Shown here piece by piece: positions 1 to 6,634 of a stretch of DNA of 9,536 nucleotides (within the stretch, counting starts at the first letter, position 1; each line of letters opens with the position of its first letter). The stretch is from Thermoproteota archaeon. Its GTDB lineage: Archaea; Thermoproteota; Methanomethylicia; Culexarchaeales; Culexmicrobiaceae. The stretch lies in the NCBI GenBank assembly GCA_003650625.1, contig QMQW01000010.1, forward strand, positions 1 to 9,536, in the 5' to 3' direction. The position numbers were made by a program, and so were the translations under genes. The notes under the pieces are model-generated. The model saw only the letters and a program-made list of their open reading frames with translations. It did no database searches and was not told where the DNA came from.

Positions 1-656
1 ATTTTTTCGAATTCATTTTTATCTATTAATTCCTTAACTTTCTCTGCTGTGGCTTTGACTCCTTCTTCAATTACTTCATGGGAAGTCACGTATAGCAGTT
101 CATTTCGAGCTGCATATTCATACTCCTCCCTGCATACTGCCCTCACCCCTACACATACCACTTTGCTGCTTCCAATGAGTTCGGTGATTCTTCGCGTAAC
201 TGTTGCGTGGCTCCACTTAACTCCTATTGGATATTGGTCTCTCAAGTCTAAGTGCGCGTCGAAAATTACTGCTCCTACGTTTTGGATGGCCTTTACCGCT
301 CCGTAGGTTATCGTGTGCTCTCCGCCGATTATTACTGGGACTTTGCCTAGGTTAAGCAGTTCTCTTGTCACTTCACTTACGCTTTTAATTGTGCTTTGGA
401 TGTCGTTGATTGATATTATGTCTCCAGCGTCGTGTATTTTTAATTCTTGGGCGTCGATGCCTGATCTGAAGCTGTAGGTTTCGAGGTTTAATGCTGCATT
501 TCTAATTGCTAATGGAGCGAACCTCGACCCAGGCCTGTAGGTTGATGTGGCGTCGAATGGCACTCCAAAAACCACGAATTCAGCTTCTTCCAAATTGCTC
601 TCGAATCCTCCGAAGAGCATGTTGCTTTTGCTTAAGTAGAATTCTATTGCTTTCAT
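1..656 (-). CDS. speB: Agmatinase-like ureohydrolase (arginase family), 3' end off the window
   Basis: Ureohydrolases of this family hydrolyse a guanidino group to urea; agmatinase converts agmatine to putrescine and urea using a binuclear Mn centre. I translated the minus strand from the ATG at 656-654: about 218 residues are present and the C-terminus lies outside the window (family length is near 290-300). The first metal motif appears as GGEH at residues 111-114, the second as DAHLD at 133-137, followed by an SHAT segment at 149-152. An N-terminal GVPFDAT at 31-37 and a YRPGSRFAP-type segment at 40-48 are typical of agmatinases. The late Asp-x-Asp metal pair would lie beyond the edge. An in-frame TGA precedes the ATG with no closer start, and a TATA-like element lies about 30 bp upstream, so the mRNA is probably leaderless. 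Arginase, formiminoglutamase or guanidinobutyrase activity cannot be excluded; the symbol is a best guess. Confidence 0.87.
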   Translation of the reverse strand, partial: MKAIEFYLSKSNMLFGGFESNLEEAEFVVFGVPFDATSTYRPGSRFAPLAIRNAALNLETYSFRSGIDAQELKIHDAGDIISINDIQSTIKSVSEVTRELLNLGKVPVIIGGEHTITYGAVKAIQNVGAVIFDAHLDLRDQYPIGVKWSHATVTRRITELIGSSKVVCVGVRAVCREEYEYAARNELLYVTSHEVIEEGVKATAEKVKELIDKNEFEK

Positions 657-680
657 CGCTCTTACAGCTAATGTTCAGAT

Positions 681-692
681 AAAAATATTTAA
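681..692. promoter_or_regulatory. Shared TATA-like element between the divergent agmatinase and glyS-operon genes
   Basis: The sequence AAAAATATTTAA is nearly symmetric and is the only strong AT-rich box in this 54-bp gap. Its centre lies about 30 bp from the agmatinase ATG on the minus strand and about 25 bp from the first TTG of the plus-strand gene at 711. Both distances fit an archaeal TATA box serving leaderless or nearly leaderless transcripts. One box read both ways, or two overlapping boxes, would couple the two transcription units. Inferred from position and composition only. Confidence 0.5.
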
Positions 693-710
693 CTTCTCCT
701 TTTTTGTGCT

Positions 711-1049
711 TTGGGGAGTGAATTGAAGAGGTTGAAGGTGAGCTTGAAGGACTTTGAAGAGTGGCTTTTGGAGAGGCATTTGCCTGAATTTAAGAGCGAG
801 CTATATGTAAGGGAGTTTGTGAGCTCCGGATTCGCCTTCCTCGTGCTGTCAGGTAGCAGTTATTTGAGGAAATTTATTATTGAGATGTTATTTCCTGAAT
901 TTAGTAGGTTAAGCTTATACTTGGCATGGTCATTAGCGTCGAGTTGCATTGTTAAGCTAAGTGCCTCCAGAGATGTTCTTGAAATTGAGGCTGATGAGTC
1001 TAAGCTTAAGGACTTTCAAAAACCATTAAAACTTCCTCTTCCCAATTAA
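711..1049 (+). CDS. Small protein of unknown function, first gene of the glyS unit
   Basis: An open frame of 112 codons from TTG at 711; I do not recognise the family. The product looks soluble. It has a charged N-terminus (SLKDFEEWLLERHLPEF, about residues 11-27), two moderately hydrophobic stretches (about 39-62 and 68-87) interrupted by charged residues, and an acidic/basic C-terminus ending in KLPLPN. No signal peptide, clear membrane span or cysteine cluster is seen. The start is uncertain: in-frame TTG 711, TTG 723, TTG 732, GTG 738 and TTG 744 are all possible. GGGGAGTG at 713-720 or GGTGAG at 738-743 could serve as ribosome binding sites for later starts. Codon use (AGG, GAG, AAG, TTG-rich) matches glyS, which begins 32 bp downstream on the same strand, so the two are probably co-transcribed. 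This suggests, without showing, a translation-related role. Confidence 0.62.
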   Translation: MGSELKRLKVSLKDFEEWLLERHLPEFKSELYVREFVSSGFAFLVLSGSSYLRKFIIEMLFPEFSRLSLYLAWSLASSCIVKLSASRDVLEIEADESKLKDFQKPLKLPLPN

Positions 1050-1081
1050 ATTGAAGTGCTTAGGGTGTGGGGTAGCAAGCC

Positions 1082-2818
1082 TTGGACAAGTATGATAAGA
1101 TTATGGAGCTAGCTAGGAGGAGGGGCTTCCTCTGGCCCGCATCTGAGCTTTATGGAGGAGTTAGGGGCTTCATGGATTTCGGGCCTTTAGGCGCCTTATT
1201 GAAGAGGAATATTGAGGAGAAGTGGAGAAGGTGGTTTGTTCTTAGGCATCAGGATTTCATAGTTGAAATTGAAACTCCGATTGTTATGCCCTCGAAAGTC
1301 TTTGAGGCTTCAGGGCACTTGGAGCATTTCACTGACTATATTGTCGAGTGCACTGTATGCCATAGGATGTTTAGAGCTGACCACTTAATTGAGGAGCAAG
1401 CCGGCATTAAGGGTGTTGAAGCTTTATCGGCTGACGAGCTTACCTCCATAATAATTGAGAAGGGGGTTGTGTGTCCCGAGTGCGGAGGGAAGCTTGGAGA
1501 GGTTAAGGCTTTCAATTTGCTGTTTAAAACGACTATTGGTCCTTATAGTGAAAATGTAGGCTATGCCAGGCCCGAAGCTGCGCAAGGCATGTTTTTAGCT
1601 TTTAAGAGGGTTTATGAGGTTATGCGAAATAAGCTTCCACTTGGAATAGCGCAGGTTGGTAAGGTTTTGAGGAATGAGATTTCTCCAAGGCAGGGTCCAA
1701 TTAGGCTTAGGGAGTTTACGATTATGGAATTGGAGTTGTTTTTCGACCCTAAGGAGCCTAAATGCCCGCTTTTTGGAGATTATAGAGATGAGGTTCTTCC
1801 GCTTCTTCCGGAGGCTGACATTAGAGCTGGAGTGAAGGAACCTAGATTTGTAACTGCGGGGGAAGCTGTTGAAACTGGTTTAATTCTGAATGAGTGGGAA
1901 GCCTACTTCATGGTTCTAGGCAAGCAATTTGCTGAGAGCTTAGGCATTCCAGAGAAGTGTCAAATGTTTATTGAAAAATTGCCGGAGGAGCGAGCGCACT
2001 ACTCAGCTCAAACCTATGATCAAGTGGTGAAATTAGAGAGGTGGGGGTGGGTTGAAATTGCAGGTTATTCGCATCGAACCGACTATGACTTAAGGAGGCA
2101 CATGGAGTATAGTGGAGTTGACTTGAGGGTGTTTAAGCCTTACCCTAAGCCTATGAAAATTGAAGTTACGGTGGTCAAGCCTAACATGAGCATTTTGGGT
2201 AGAAAGTTTAGGTCTGAAGCTAAGAGGATTGCTGAGGCTCTTAAGGCGATCGATCCGGAATATGTGGTTAAAGAGCTTGAGGAAAAGGGTTTTGTTGAGG
2301 TAGCTGGATTTAAGCTTGGTAGGGATGGCTTGATAATTTCTAAGGAAGTTAATGAAGTTAAGGGTAGGCGTTTTATTCCACAAGTTGTTGAGCCATCGTT
2401 TGGTGCTGATAGGATAGTGTATGCAACGCTTGAATATGCTTACTCGGAGAAGGAGGGGCGAGTTGTGTTGAAGCTTCCTAGGGATGTTGCGCCAATACAG
2501 GTGTGCGTATTTCCACTTGTAAGTAGGAATGGTCTTCCCGAGTTTGCTCGCATGGTTTATGAGCGCCTTAGAAGAAGTGGCTTAAGAGTTGAGTACGACG
2601 AGTCCGGCTCGATAGGTAGGAGGTATGCGAGGGCTGATGAGGTTGGAGTTCCAATTGCCGTCACCATAGATTATCAGTCTCTTGAAGATGAGACTGTAAC
2701 GCTGAGAGATAGAGATTCTTGGAAGCAGGTTAGAGTTAAGGTGGAGGGTCTAGAGAATTTAATTCTCAAGTATCTTTCGGGCCAGCTTGAGTTTCACAAG
2801 CTTGGAGCTCCCCTTTAG
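1082..2818 (+). CDS. glyS: Glycyl-tRNA synthetase, archaeal/eukaryal dimeric type
   Basis: Charges tRNA-Gly with glycine in the cytoplasm (class IIa aminoacyl-tRNA synthetase). The 578 residues match the usual archaeal length. The N-terminus reads KIMELARRRGFLWP then SELYGG, diagnostic of this form. A four-cysteine zinc site sits in the insertion (C90-x2-C93 and C131-x2-C134). Class II motif 2 is at about residues 193-221 (VLRNEISPRQ then REFTIMELE), with R198/E199 as the expected ATP and substrate contacts. Motif 3 is PSFGADR at 438-444. From about residue 470 the C-terminal anticodon-binding domain follows (APIQVCVFPL, then the GSIGRRYARADEVGVP segment). The TTG at 1082 is chosen because family members keep this KYDKIMELA start; an in-frame stop lies just upstream and the only nearby ATG, at 1103, would cut into that conserved segment. 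The ribosome binding site is a weak GGGTGTGGGG at 1063-1072. The 3' end overlaps the minus-strand gene by 53 nt. Confidence 0.97.
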   Translation: MDKYDKIMELARRRGFLWPASELYGGVRGFMDFGPLGALLKRNIEEKWRRWFVLRHQDFIVEIETPIVMPSKVFEASGHLEHFTDYIVECTVCHRMFRADHLIEEQAGIKGVEALSADELTSIIIEKGVVCPECGGKLGEVKAFNLLFKTTIGPYSENVGYARPEAAQGMFLAFKRVYEVMRNKLPLGIAQVGKVLRNEISPRQGPIRLREFTIMELELFFDPKEPKCPLFGDYRDEVLPLLPEADIRAGVKEPRFVTAGEAVETGLILNEWEAYFMVLGKQFAESLGIPEKCQMFIEKLPEERAHYSAQTYDQVVKLERWGWVEIAGYSHRTDYDLRRHMEYSGVDLRVFKPYPKPMKIEVTVVKPNMSILGRKFRSEAKRIAEALKAIDPEYVVKELEEKGFVEVAGFKLGRDGLIISKEVNEVKGRRFIPQVVEPSFGADRIVYATLEYAYSEKEGRVVLKLPRDVAPIQVCVFPLVSRNGLPEFARMVYERLRRSGLRVEYDESGSIGRRYARADEVGVPIAVTIDYQSLEDETVTLRDRDSWKQVRVKVEGLENLILKYLSGQLEFHKLGAPL

Positions 2819-2987
2819 CTTCTTCTATTAGCACTAGCTTCGAAGTGTCAATCCACATTTTTATTGGATCAATTAGCGCCCAATATTTGCCTTTAATTCG
2901 CTTCAGCTTTACAACAACTCCTCTTGTTCCAGTCACTTGATATTCCACTCGATCTCCAATTCTGATTTTACGGCGCTGTCTCCTCAA
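2766..2987 (-). CDS. Small DUF2098-like protein (SH3-type barrel)
   Basis: A 73-residue basic protein if started at TTG 2987. The core reads IGDRVEYQVTGTRGVVVKL, then a KYWALIDPIKMWIDTSKLVLIEE stretch with short breaks of charge. This matches what I recall of DUF2098, a small archaeal family described mainly from methanogens: a valine/glycine-rich beta barrel with a conserved x-TGT-x-G-V-V-x-K turn and a late W/Y-x-D/S-x-x-L. No biochemical role is known. The frame stays open to a TTG at 3005, adding six residues (NAGGS-containing). I prefer 2987 because GGTGGA lies just upstream of it (2991-2996) and TATA-like boxes at 3008-3028 are better spaced for it. The last 53 nt run antisense to the glyS end, and the C-terminal tail encoded there (GELQACETQAGPKDT) looks unstructured. 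The assignment rests on pattern recall. Confidence 0.68.
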   Translation of the reverse strand: MRRQRRKIRIGDRVEYQVTGTRGVVVKLKRIKGKYWALIDPIKMWIDTSKLVLIEEAKGELQACETQAGPKDT

Positions 2988-3003
2988 GCTTCCACCAGCG
3001 TTC

Positions 3004-3028
3004 AATTAAAATATTACTGTAAATTAAA
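3004..3028. promoter_or_regulatory. AT-rich divergent promoter between the DUF2098-like gene and the barrel/radical SAM unit
   Basis: The AATTAAAATATTA segment and the following TAAATTAAA tract form the only AT-rich stretch between the two divergent genes. Read on the minus strand, TTTAATTTA lies about 36 bp from the TTG at 2987, leaving a leader of about 10 nt that includes GGTGGA. Read on the plus strand, TTAAAATATTA is centred about 18 bp before the ATG at 3028. That is short for a TATA box, so either the plus-strand TSS falls inside the annotated start or translation starts at GTG 3040/3049. Confidence 0.4.
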
Positions 3029-3315
3029 TGTTTAAGCTGGTGATCGATGTGAATAGACCTCCCGAGCGCAGGCTGAGGGTTAGGCGGAAGCCTGAAATTG
3101 AGCCTGGAAATGCCAAGATGAACCCCCAAATGATGCAGGAGCTTCAAATTGCTGATGAGATCGAAGTTGTGATTAGTGGAAAGCGCAAGTGCATCTTAAG
3201 CGTTAGGCCTGACGGCAAAGTGCCTTTAAGGGAAGTTTGGGCTAGCGCTGAGGAAATGCGGGAGCTGGGCATTGCGGATAATTCAATTGCAACTATTAGG
3301 AGGCCTTTAAGGTAG
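3028..3315 (+). CDS. 95-residue protein with internal repeat, probable double-psi beta-barrel
   Basis: Two similar half-units are visible: MMQELQIADEI at residues 35-45 and EEMRELGIADNSI at 75-87. This pseudo-twofold pattern of a helix, then G/Q-I-A-D, then a beta strand is what double-psi beta-barrels such as the Cdc48/VAT N-domain, ADC-like and AbrB-related folds show. The N-terminus is basic (ERRLRVRRKPEIEPG, residues 13-27) and could bind nucleic acid. There is no ATPase or catalytic motif, so if the fold is right it is a free-standing barrel. The gene ends 14 bp before the radical SAM gene on the same strand, which has its own ribosome binding site in that gap, so they are likely co-transcribed. 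ATG 3028 is the first start; GTG 3040 and 3049 are alternatives. I infer the fold from the repeat only; no function is assigned. Confidence 0.72.
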   Translation: MFKLVIDVNRPPERRLRVRRKPEIEPGNAKMNPQMMQELQIADEIEVVISGKRKCILSVRPDGKVPLREVWASAEEMRELGIADNSIATIRRPLR

Positions 3316-3329
3316 CTAGGAGATAATTG

Positions 3330-4934
3330 ATGGAAGCAGTAGTTGTCGACGCTTTAGGAGCTGGTCGCGGACGGAGATTTGCAACAGTAGATGTTATAGG
3401 GGCTGGACCGAGAGCCGTAGCTGGAGTTCTGGAAAAGCATAACCTGAATGTTAAAGTTTACCCTGCACACGTGGTTCTCTCTAGACCTGAGCTTCTGGCT
3501 AAGGCTTCAATTCTCCTTGTGAGCGCTATGACCGTCGACTTGCCTACTGCAAGGAAGGTGAAGTCTATTTGGGATAGGCATTCCGGTGGAGTTGCAGTGA
3601 TTGGTGGGCCAATTGCAGCTGATCCCTATGATGCTTTAATTAGAGCTGGTTTTTCGATATCTGTTATAGGTGAAGGTGAGGAAACTTTAGATGAACTTTT
3701 ACCATTAATTATGGCTGGAGAACTGTCGCCTGAGAAGCTTTCCGAAATTAAAGGATTAGCTTATCTTGATAGCTCCGGCGTTAGAGTCAATTCGTTGAGG
3801 CCAGTGATGAGTAGAATTAAGCTTAGTTCTTACAAGCCGTCTATAAGTGCTGTGAAGGGCTATCCGAATTACTATGCCTGCAGAGTTTACGTGGAAGTGG
3901 TTAGAGGGTGTAGCAATTATTATAGGACTTCAATGCCGCTTCCCGATGGAAGGAGGTGCATTGATTGCGGGCTTTGCAGAGAAGGCTCCCTGGAGGAGAG
4001 ATACTACTGCCCTCAAAACATTCCTCCTGGATGTGGATATTGCTCGGTTCCAAGTTTGTTCGGTCCGTCCAGGAGCAGGTCAATCGAGTCGATTGTTGAG
4101 GAGGTTAGGGGCTTAATAAAAGTTGGAGTTAAGAGGCTTATTTTAAGTGGCTCTGATTTTCTTGACTATGGGCGAGATATGCTGGTTGAGCCTAAGCCGC
4201 TAACTGACCCTAGAGAGCCTCCGCCTAATTTAAATGAAATTGAACATCTTCTCTCAGAAATTTCGTCTGTTATTAAGGAAAGTGGAGAGCGGGTGTTTGT
4301 GGGAATTGAAAATGTTAAACCTTGCTTGGTGACTGATGAGGTTGCAAGGATTCTTGGGAGGTACTTGAAGGATTCGCCCGTGCATATTGGATGTGAAACT
4401 GGATCTGCTGAGCATTCATATGCGCTTGGCAGGCCTTCATCGCCTGAGGAAGCACTGAAGGCAGCGAGAATTTTAAAGCGGTTTGGCTTAAGACCATGCC
4501 TGTACTTTATTCACGGCCTTCCTGGTCAGACTATTGAAACAGCTAAAGCAACGGTTGGCTTTATTGAGAAGTCAGCTGCAATTGGCGTTGAAAAAATAAC
4601 TGTTTATCGCTTTCAGCCTCTTCCAATGTCTGCATTTGGAGATTTTCCTAGAGCTCCACCAGCTCATAGGGATCCAGTTAGCTTCATGATTTGGAGTGCC
4701 GCTAATAAGGTTAATTCGCAGTTGAAGCTGAAGCTTGTAGGCAGGGTTGTTGAGGCTATAGTTGTTAGATCCCAATTTAAGGGCATGCGGTTTATAGCTT
4801 ACCCGTTTAGGCACGGGCCTGTTATTCGGATAAAAAATGAGCGTATGGCTGAGGGGCTTGTGGGTAGAATTGTTAAAATTAGGATTGTGCGGGTGGTTTC
4901 TGAAAGGGCTGTTGAAGGTTTAATTGTTGATTAG
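3330..4934 (+). CDS. Radical SAM enzyme with B12-binding-like N-terminus and TRAM-like C-terminus
   Basis: A 534-residue enzyme expected to cleave S-adenosylmethionine at a 4Fe-4S cluster. Residues 1-125 form an alternating beta/alpha region ending in VIGGPIAADPYDAL and VIGEGEETLDELL, the pattern of B12-binding-domain radical SAM proteins. The Asp-x-His-x-x-Gly cobalamin ligand motif is absent. The radical SAM core runs from about 185 to 460. C194 (VVRGCSNYY) occupies the first cluster position and C235/C238 (PPGCGYCSVP) the last two, separated by an insert with C210-x2-C213-x2-C216-x10-C227. GCETGS at 354-359 and GLPGQT at 396-401 are the usual SAM-binding and loop segments. The tail from about 465 (ending LVGRIVKIRIV then EGLIV) resembles the TRAM RNA-binding domain. 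ATG 3330 is preferred over TTG 3327 because GGAGAT at 3319-3324 is properly spaced. The substrate is unknown; TRAM hints at tRNA or other RNA. The stop overlaps the convergent gene by 4 nt. Confidence 0.9.
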   Translation: MEAVVVDALGAGRGRRFATVDVIGAGPRAVAGVLEKHNLNVKVYPAHVVLSRPELLAKASILLVSAMTVDLPTARKVKSIWDRHSGGVAVIGGPIAADPYDALIRAGFSISVIGEGEETLDELLPLIMAGELSPEKLSEIKGLAYLDSSGVRVNSLRPVMSRIKLSSYKPSISAVKGYPNYYACRVYVEVVRGCSNYYRTSMPLPDGRRCIDCGLCREGSLEERYYCPQNIPPGCGYCSVPSLFGPSRSRSIESIVEEVRGLIKVGVKRLILSGSDFLDYGRDMLVEPKPLTDPREPPPNLNEIEHLLSEISSVIKESGERVFVGIENVKPCLVTDEVARILGRYLKDSPVHIGCETGSAEHSYALGRPSSPEEALKAARILKRFGLRPCLYFIHGLPGQTIETAKATVGFIEKSAAIGVEKITVYRFQPLPMSAFGDFPRAPPAHRDPVSFMIWSAANKVNSQLKLKLVGRVVEAIVVRSQFKGMRFIAYPFRHGPVIRIKNERMAEGLVGRIVKIRIVRVVSERAVEGLIVD

Positions 4935-5998
4935 GTTGTTTTCAGCGCTTCAGCTCCTCGCATAAGGTATTTTATGCCGTAGTAGGAGGCGGCTACTGCT
5001 GTGACTGGCATGTCGAACCAGAATGTAGCTATTCTAGCTAGGATGACTGCTGAGGTCGCTACGTCGATTGGCACTCCGAATGCTAGCAGGGTTGTTGTAA
5101 ATACGGTTTCCAGTATTCCAAGCATTCCTGGAATCATTATTGGAGTCATTTGTATGAAGTCTCCCACGACTATTGTTAGTGCTATGGCCCAGATTGATAT
5201 CTTGAAGTTGAGGGCTAGGAAAACTACGTAGAATATTCCTATATCAACTATCCATGTTAATAGGACGGCCATAAATGCTGTAAATAGGTGTACTGGCTTA
5301 TTTCTCAATTTGAGGAATGAATTCTTGAAGTCTGAAATTGTGTTTGCGAGCGAGTTAACTACTTTCTCCGGCTCGTACTTTTTAATTAGTCCGCTTATTT
5401 TGTCTTCATATTTTTCGTATATTTTTGTGATGATTTTTTCCAATATGTCCGCTCTTTGGCTTAGGTAGAACATGCCTGCCGCAAATCCAAATGAGAATAA
5501 TATTATGAGTAGTAGGAGGGATCCTGCAGCTCCAATCAAGGTGTATTTTCCATATATCGCTACGTAGCTCGATAGGGCGCAGAGCACGAATCCAAGTGTG
5601 TATAGTATTCTGTGCATTACGACGGTTGCTGCGCCGTAGCCTATTGGAACTTTAGCCTCCTTATTGGCAAGTACGATTCTTAGTAGTTCAAGTAGCAATC
5701 CTGATGGGGTCACGTAGCACATGAATATGCCTGCAAGCGAAATAGTAAGTGTTGTTTTGAAGTTAATTTGACATTCTAGTCCTCTTAATAGTATGTGCCA
5801 AGTTAATGCGTAGAATATTAATCCAGCTAGATCTAAAGCTAATGTTATAATGAAGAATTGCAGGCTAATTTTCATGATGATCGATGAGACCTTGCCGAAT
5901 CCAGCAAAGTGTAGAAGTAATATAATTATTGCAATTCCAACGGCATAGGACGCTACTATTATAAGTTTGTCTTTGCGCTTGTTTAACTGTCGAAGCAT
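4931..5998 (-). CDS. UPF0104 / LPG-synthase-TM flippase-like integral membrane protein
   Basis: A 355-residue polytopic membrane protein. Hydrophobic segments are visible at about residues 12-32, 46-64, 83-107, 127-147, 152-178, 238-262, 268-290 and 315-340, with a charged, helix-rich loop at 181-236 between the fifth and sixth. The family signatures are the CYVTPSGLLLELLR segment (94-107, matching the usual P-x-G-x-x-x-E-x-x-R pattern) and IPGMLGILE (289-297, matching PGGLGxxE). Relatives include the membrane part of bacterial lysylphosphatidylglycerol synthase and archaeal proteins often placed near glycosylation or lipid genes, where a lipid-flipping or transfer role has been proposed. No such genes are present here, so substrate and direction are unknown. 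The ATG at 5998 has a strong GGTGA ribosome binding site five bases upstream. The 3' end shares 4 nt with the convergent radical SAM gene. Confidence 0.88.
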   Translation of the reverse strand: MLRQLNKRKDKLIIVASYAVGIAIIILLLHFAGFGKVSSIIMKISLQFFIITLALDLAGLIFYALTWHILLRGLECQINFKTTLTISLAGIFMCYVTPSGLLLELLRIVLANKEAKVPIGYGAATVVMHRILYTLGFVLCALSSYVAIYGKYTLIGAAGSLLLLIILFSFGFAAGMFYLSQRADILEKIITKIYEKYEDKISGLIKKYEPEKVVNSLANTISDFKNSFLKLRNKPVHLFTAFMAVLLTWIVDIGIFYVVFLALNFKISIWAIALTIVVGDFIQMTPIMIPGMLGILETVFTTTLLAFGVPIDVATSAVILARIATFWFDMPVTAVAASYYGIKYLMRGAEALKTT

Positions 5999-6032
5999 TA
6001 GTTCACCGCCCAGCTGAGGGAGTTATAGGTAG

Positions 6033-6045
6033 TATTTCGTAAATA
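6033..6045. promoter_or_regulatory. Symmetric TATA-like element between the divergent flippase-like and endA genes
   Basis: TATTT-CGT-AAATA is a perfect 5-bp inverted repeat with a 3-bp spacer in the 75-bp divergent gap. On the minus strand it predicts a start near 6013-6017, giving a leader of about 15-19 nt that keeps the GGTGA site of the flippase-like gene. On the plus strand it predicts a start near 6065-6069, just before the endA ATG at 6074; this would truncate the GGGTGATT ribosome binding site at 6062-6069, so endA may be nearly leaderless. The symmetry suggests one box used in both directions. Confidence 0.42.
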
Positions 6046-6073
6046 ACCGTTGCGTGCAGTTGGGTGATTTGGT

Positions 6074-6634
6074 ATGAGTGACAATGAAATTGCGGTTGCA
6101 GTTCTTATGAATGGAAGAGTTGTAGTATGGGATGTTGAAGCTTCTCGCCGCTTATATCGAGAAGGATTTTATGGTAAGCCTGTGGGAATTAGGAAGCCTA
6201 AGGACATGTTATTTGACGCGCCTCTTGAGTTATCCCTCTTTGAAGCGCTTTACTTGCTAGAGAAGGGTAGAATTAGGGTTGTTGACGTTCAGGGTGCGGA
6301 GCTAACTCGCGATGAACTTCTGAAAATCGCTAGAGAAACTTATAGTTTATTTGACGATATTTATAGGGTTTATAGGGATTTGAGGGAAAGGGGTTTCGTT
6401 GTTAGACCAGGAATGAAGTTTGGAGCTGACTTTGCAGTTTATGAATTTGGCCCTGGCATTGATCATGCGCCCTTCCTCGTTGATGTGTTGCCCATGAACA
6501 GCAAGCTTGATCCAATAGAAATTGTTAGGGCTGGCAGGCTTTCTCACAGCGTTAGGAAGAGGTTTATCATTGCAGTTACAAATCCGGAGACCAAGGAGGT
6601 TTCCTACTTTATGTTTAAGTGGTTTAAAGCCTAG
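6074..6634 (+). CDS. endA: tRNA-splicing endonuclease EndA
   Basis: Cuts introns from precursor tRNAs at bulge-helix-bulge structures, leaving 2',3'-cyclic phosphate and 5'-OH ends. At 186 residues it matches the short single-repeat subunit seen in Methanocaldococcus jannaschii (179 residues). An N-terminal alpha/beta domain (about 1-75) is followed by the catalytic domain. The catalytic triad is readable: Tyr123 in FGADFAVYEFG, His131 in GIDHAPFLV, and Lys162 in HSVRKRFIIAV. The His-to-Lys spacing of 31 equals that of H125/K156 in the M. jannaschii enzyme. The conserved LSLFEALYLLEKGRI segment lies at about 53-67. All three catalytic residues are present, so this is an active subunit; whether it forms a homotetramer or pairs with a non-catalytic partner (as in many Crenarchaeota) cannot be decided here. 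GGGTGATT precedes the ATG. The stop lies inside the convergent gene's last codons (11-nt overlap). Confidence 0.96.
   Translation: MSDNEIAVAVLMNGRVVVWDVEASRRLYREGFYGKPVGIRKPKDMLFDAPLELSLFEALYLLEKGRIRVVDVQGAELTRDELLKIARETYSLFDDIYRVYRDLRERGFVVRPGMKFGADFAVYEFGPGIDHAPFLVDVLPMNSKLDPIEIVRAGRLSHSVRKRFIIAVTNPETKEVSYFMFKWFKA

Noticed and set aside
49..306. Plus-strand open frame of 85 codons
   Set aside because: Antisense to the agmatinase reading frame, whose metal-binding motifs lie in exactly this stretch; Ser/Thr/Leu-rich shadow product.
2090..2383. Minus-strand open frame of 97 codons
   Set aside because: Lies wholly inside glyS, opposite well-conserved synthetase sequence; composition typical of an antisense shadow.
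3874..4116. Overlapping plus and minus frames within the radical SAM gene
   Set aside because: They cover the cysteine insert and cluster region of the real gene; no start signals or plausible domain, so they are shadows, not a frameshift.
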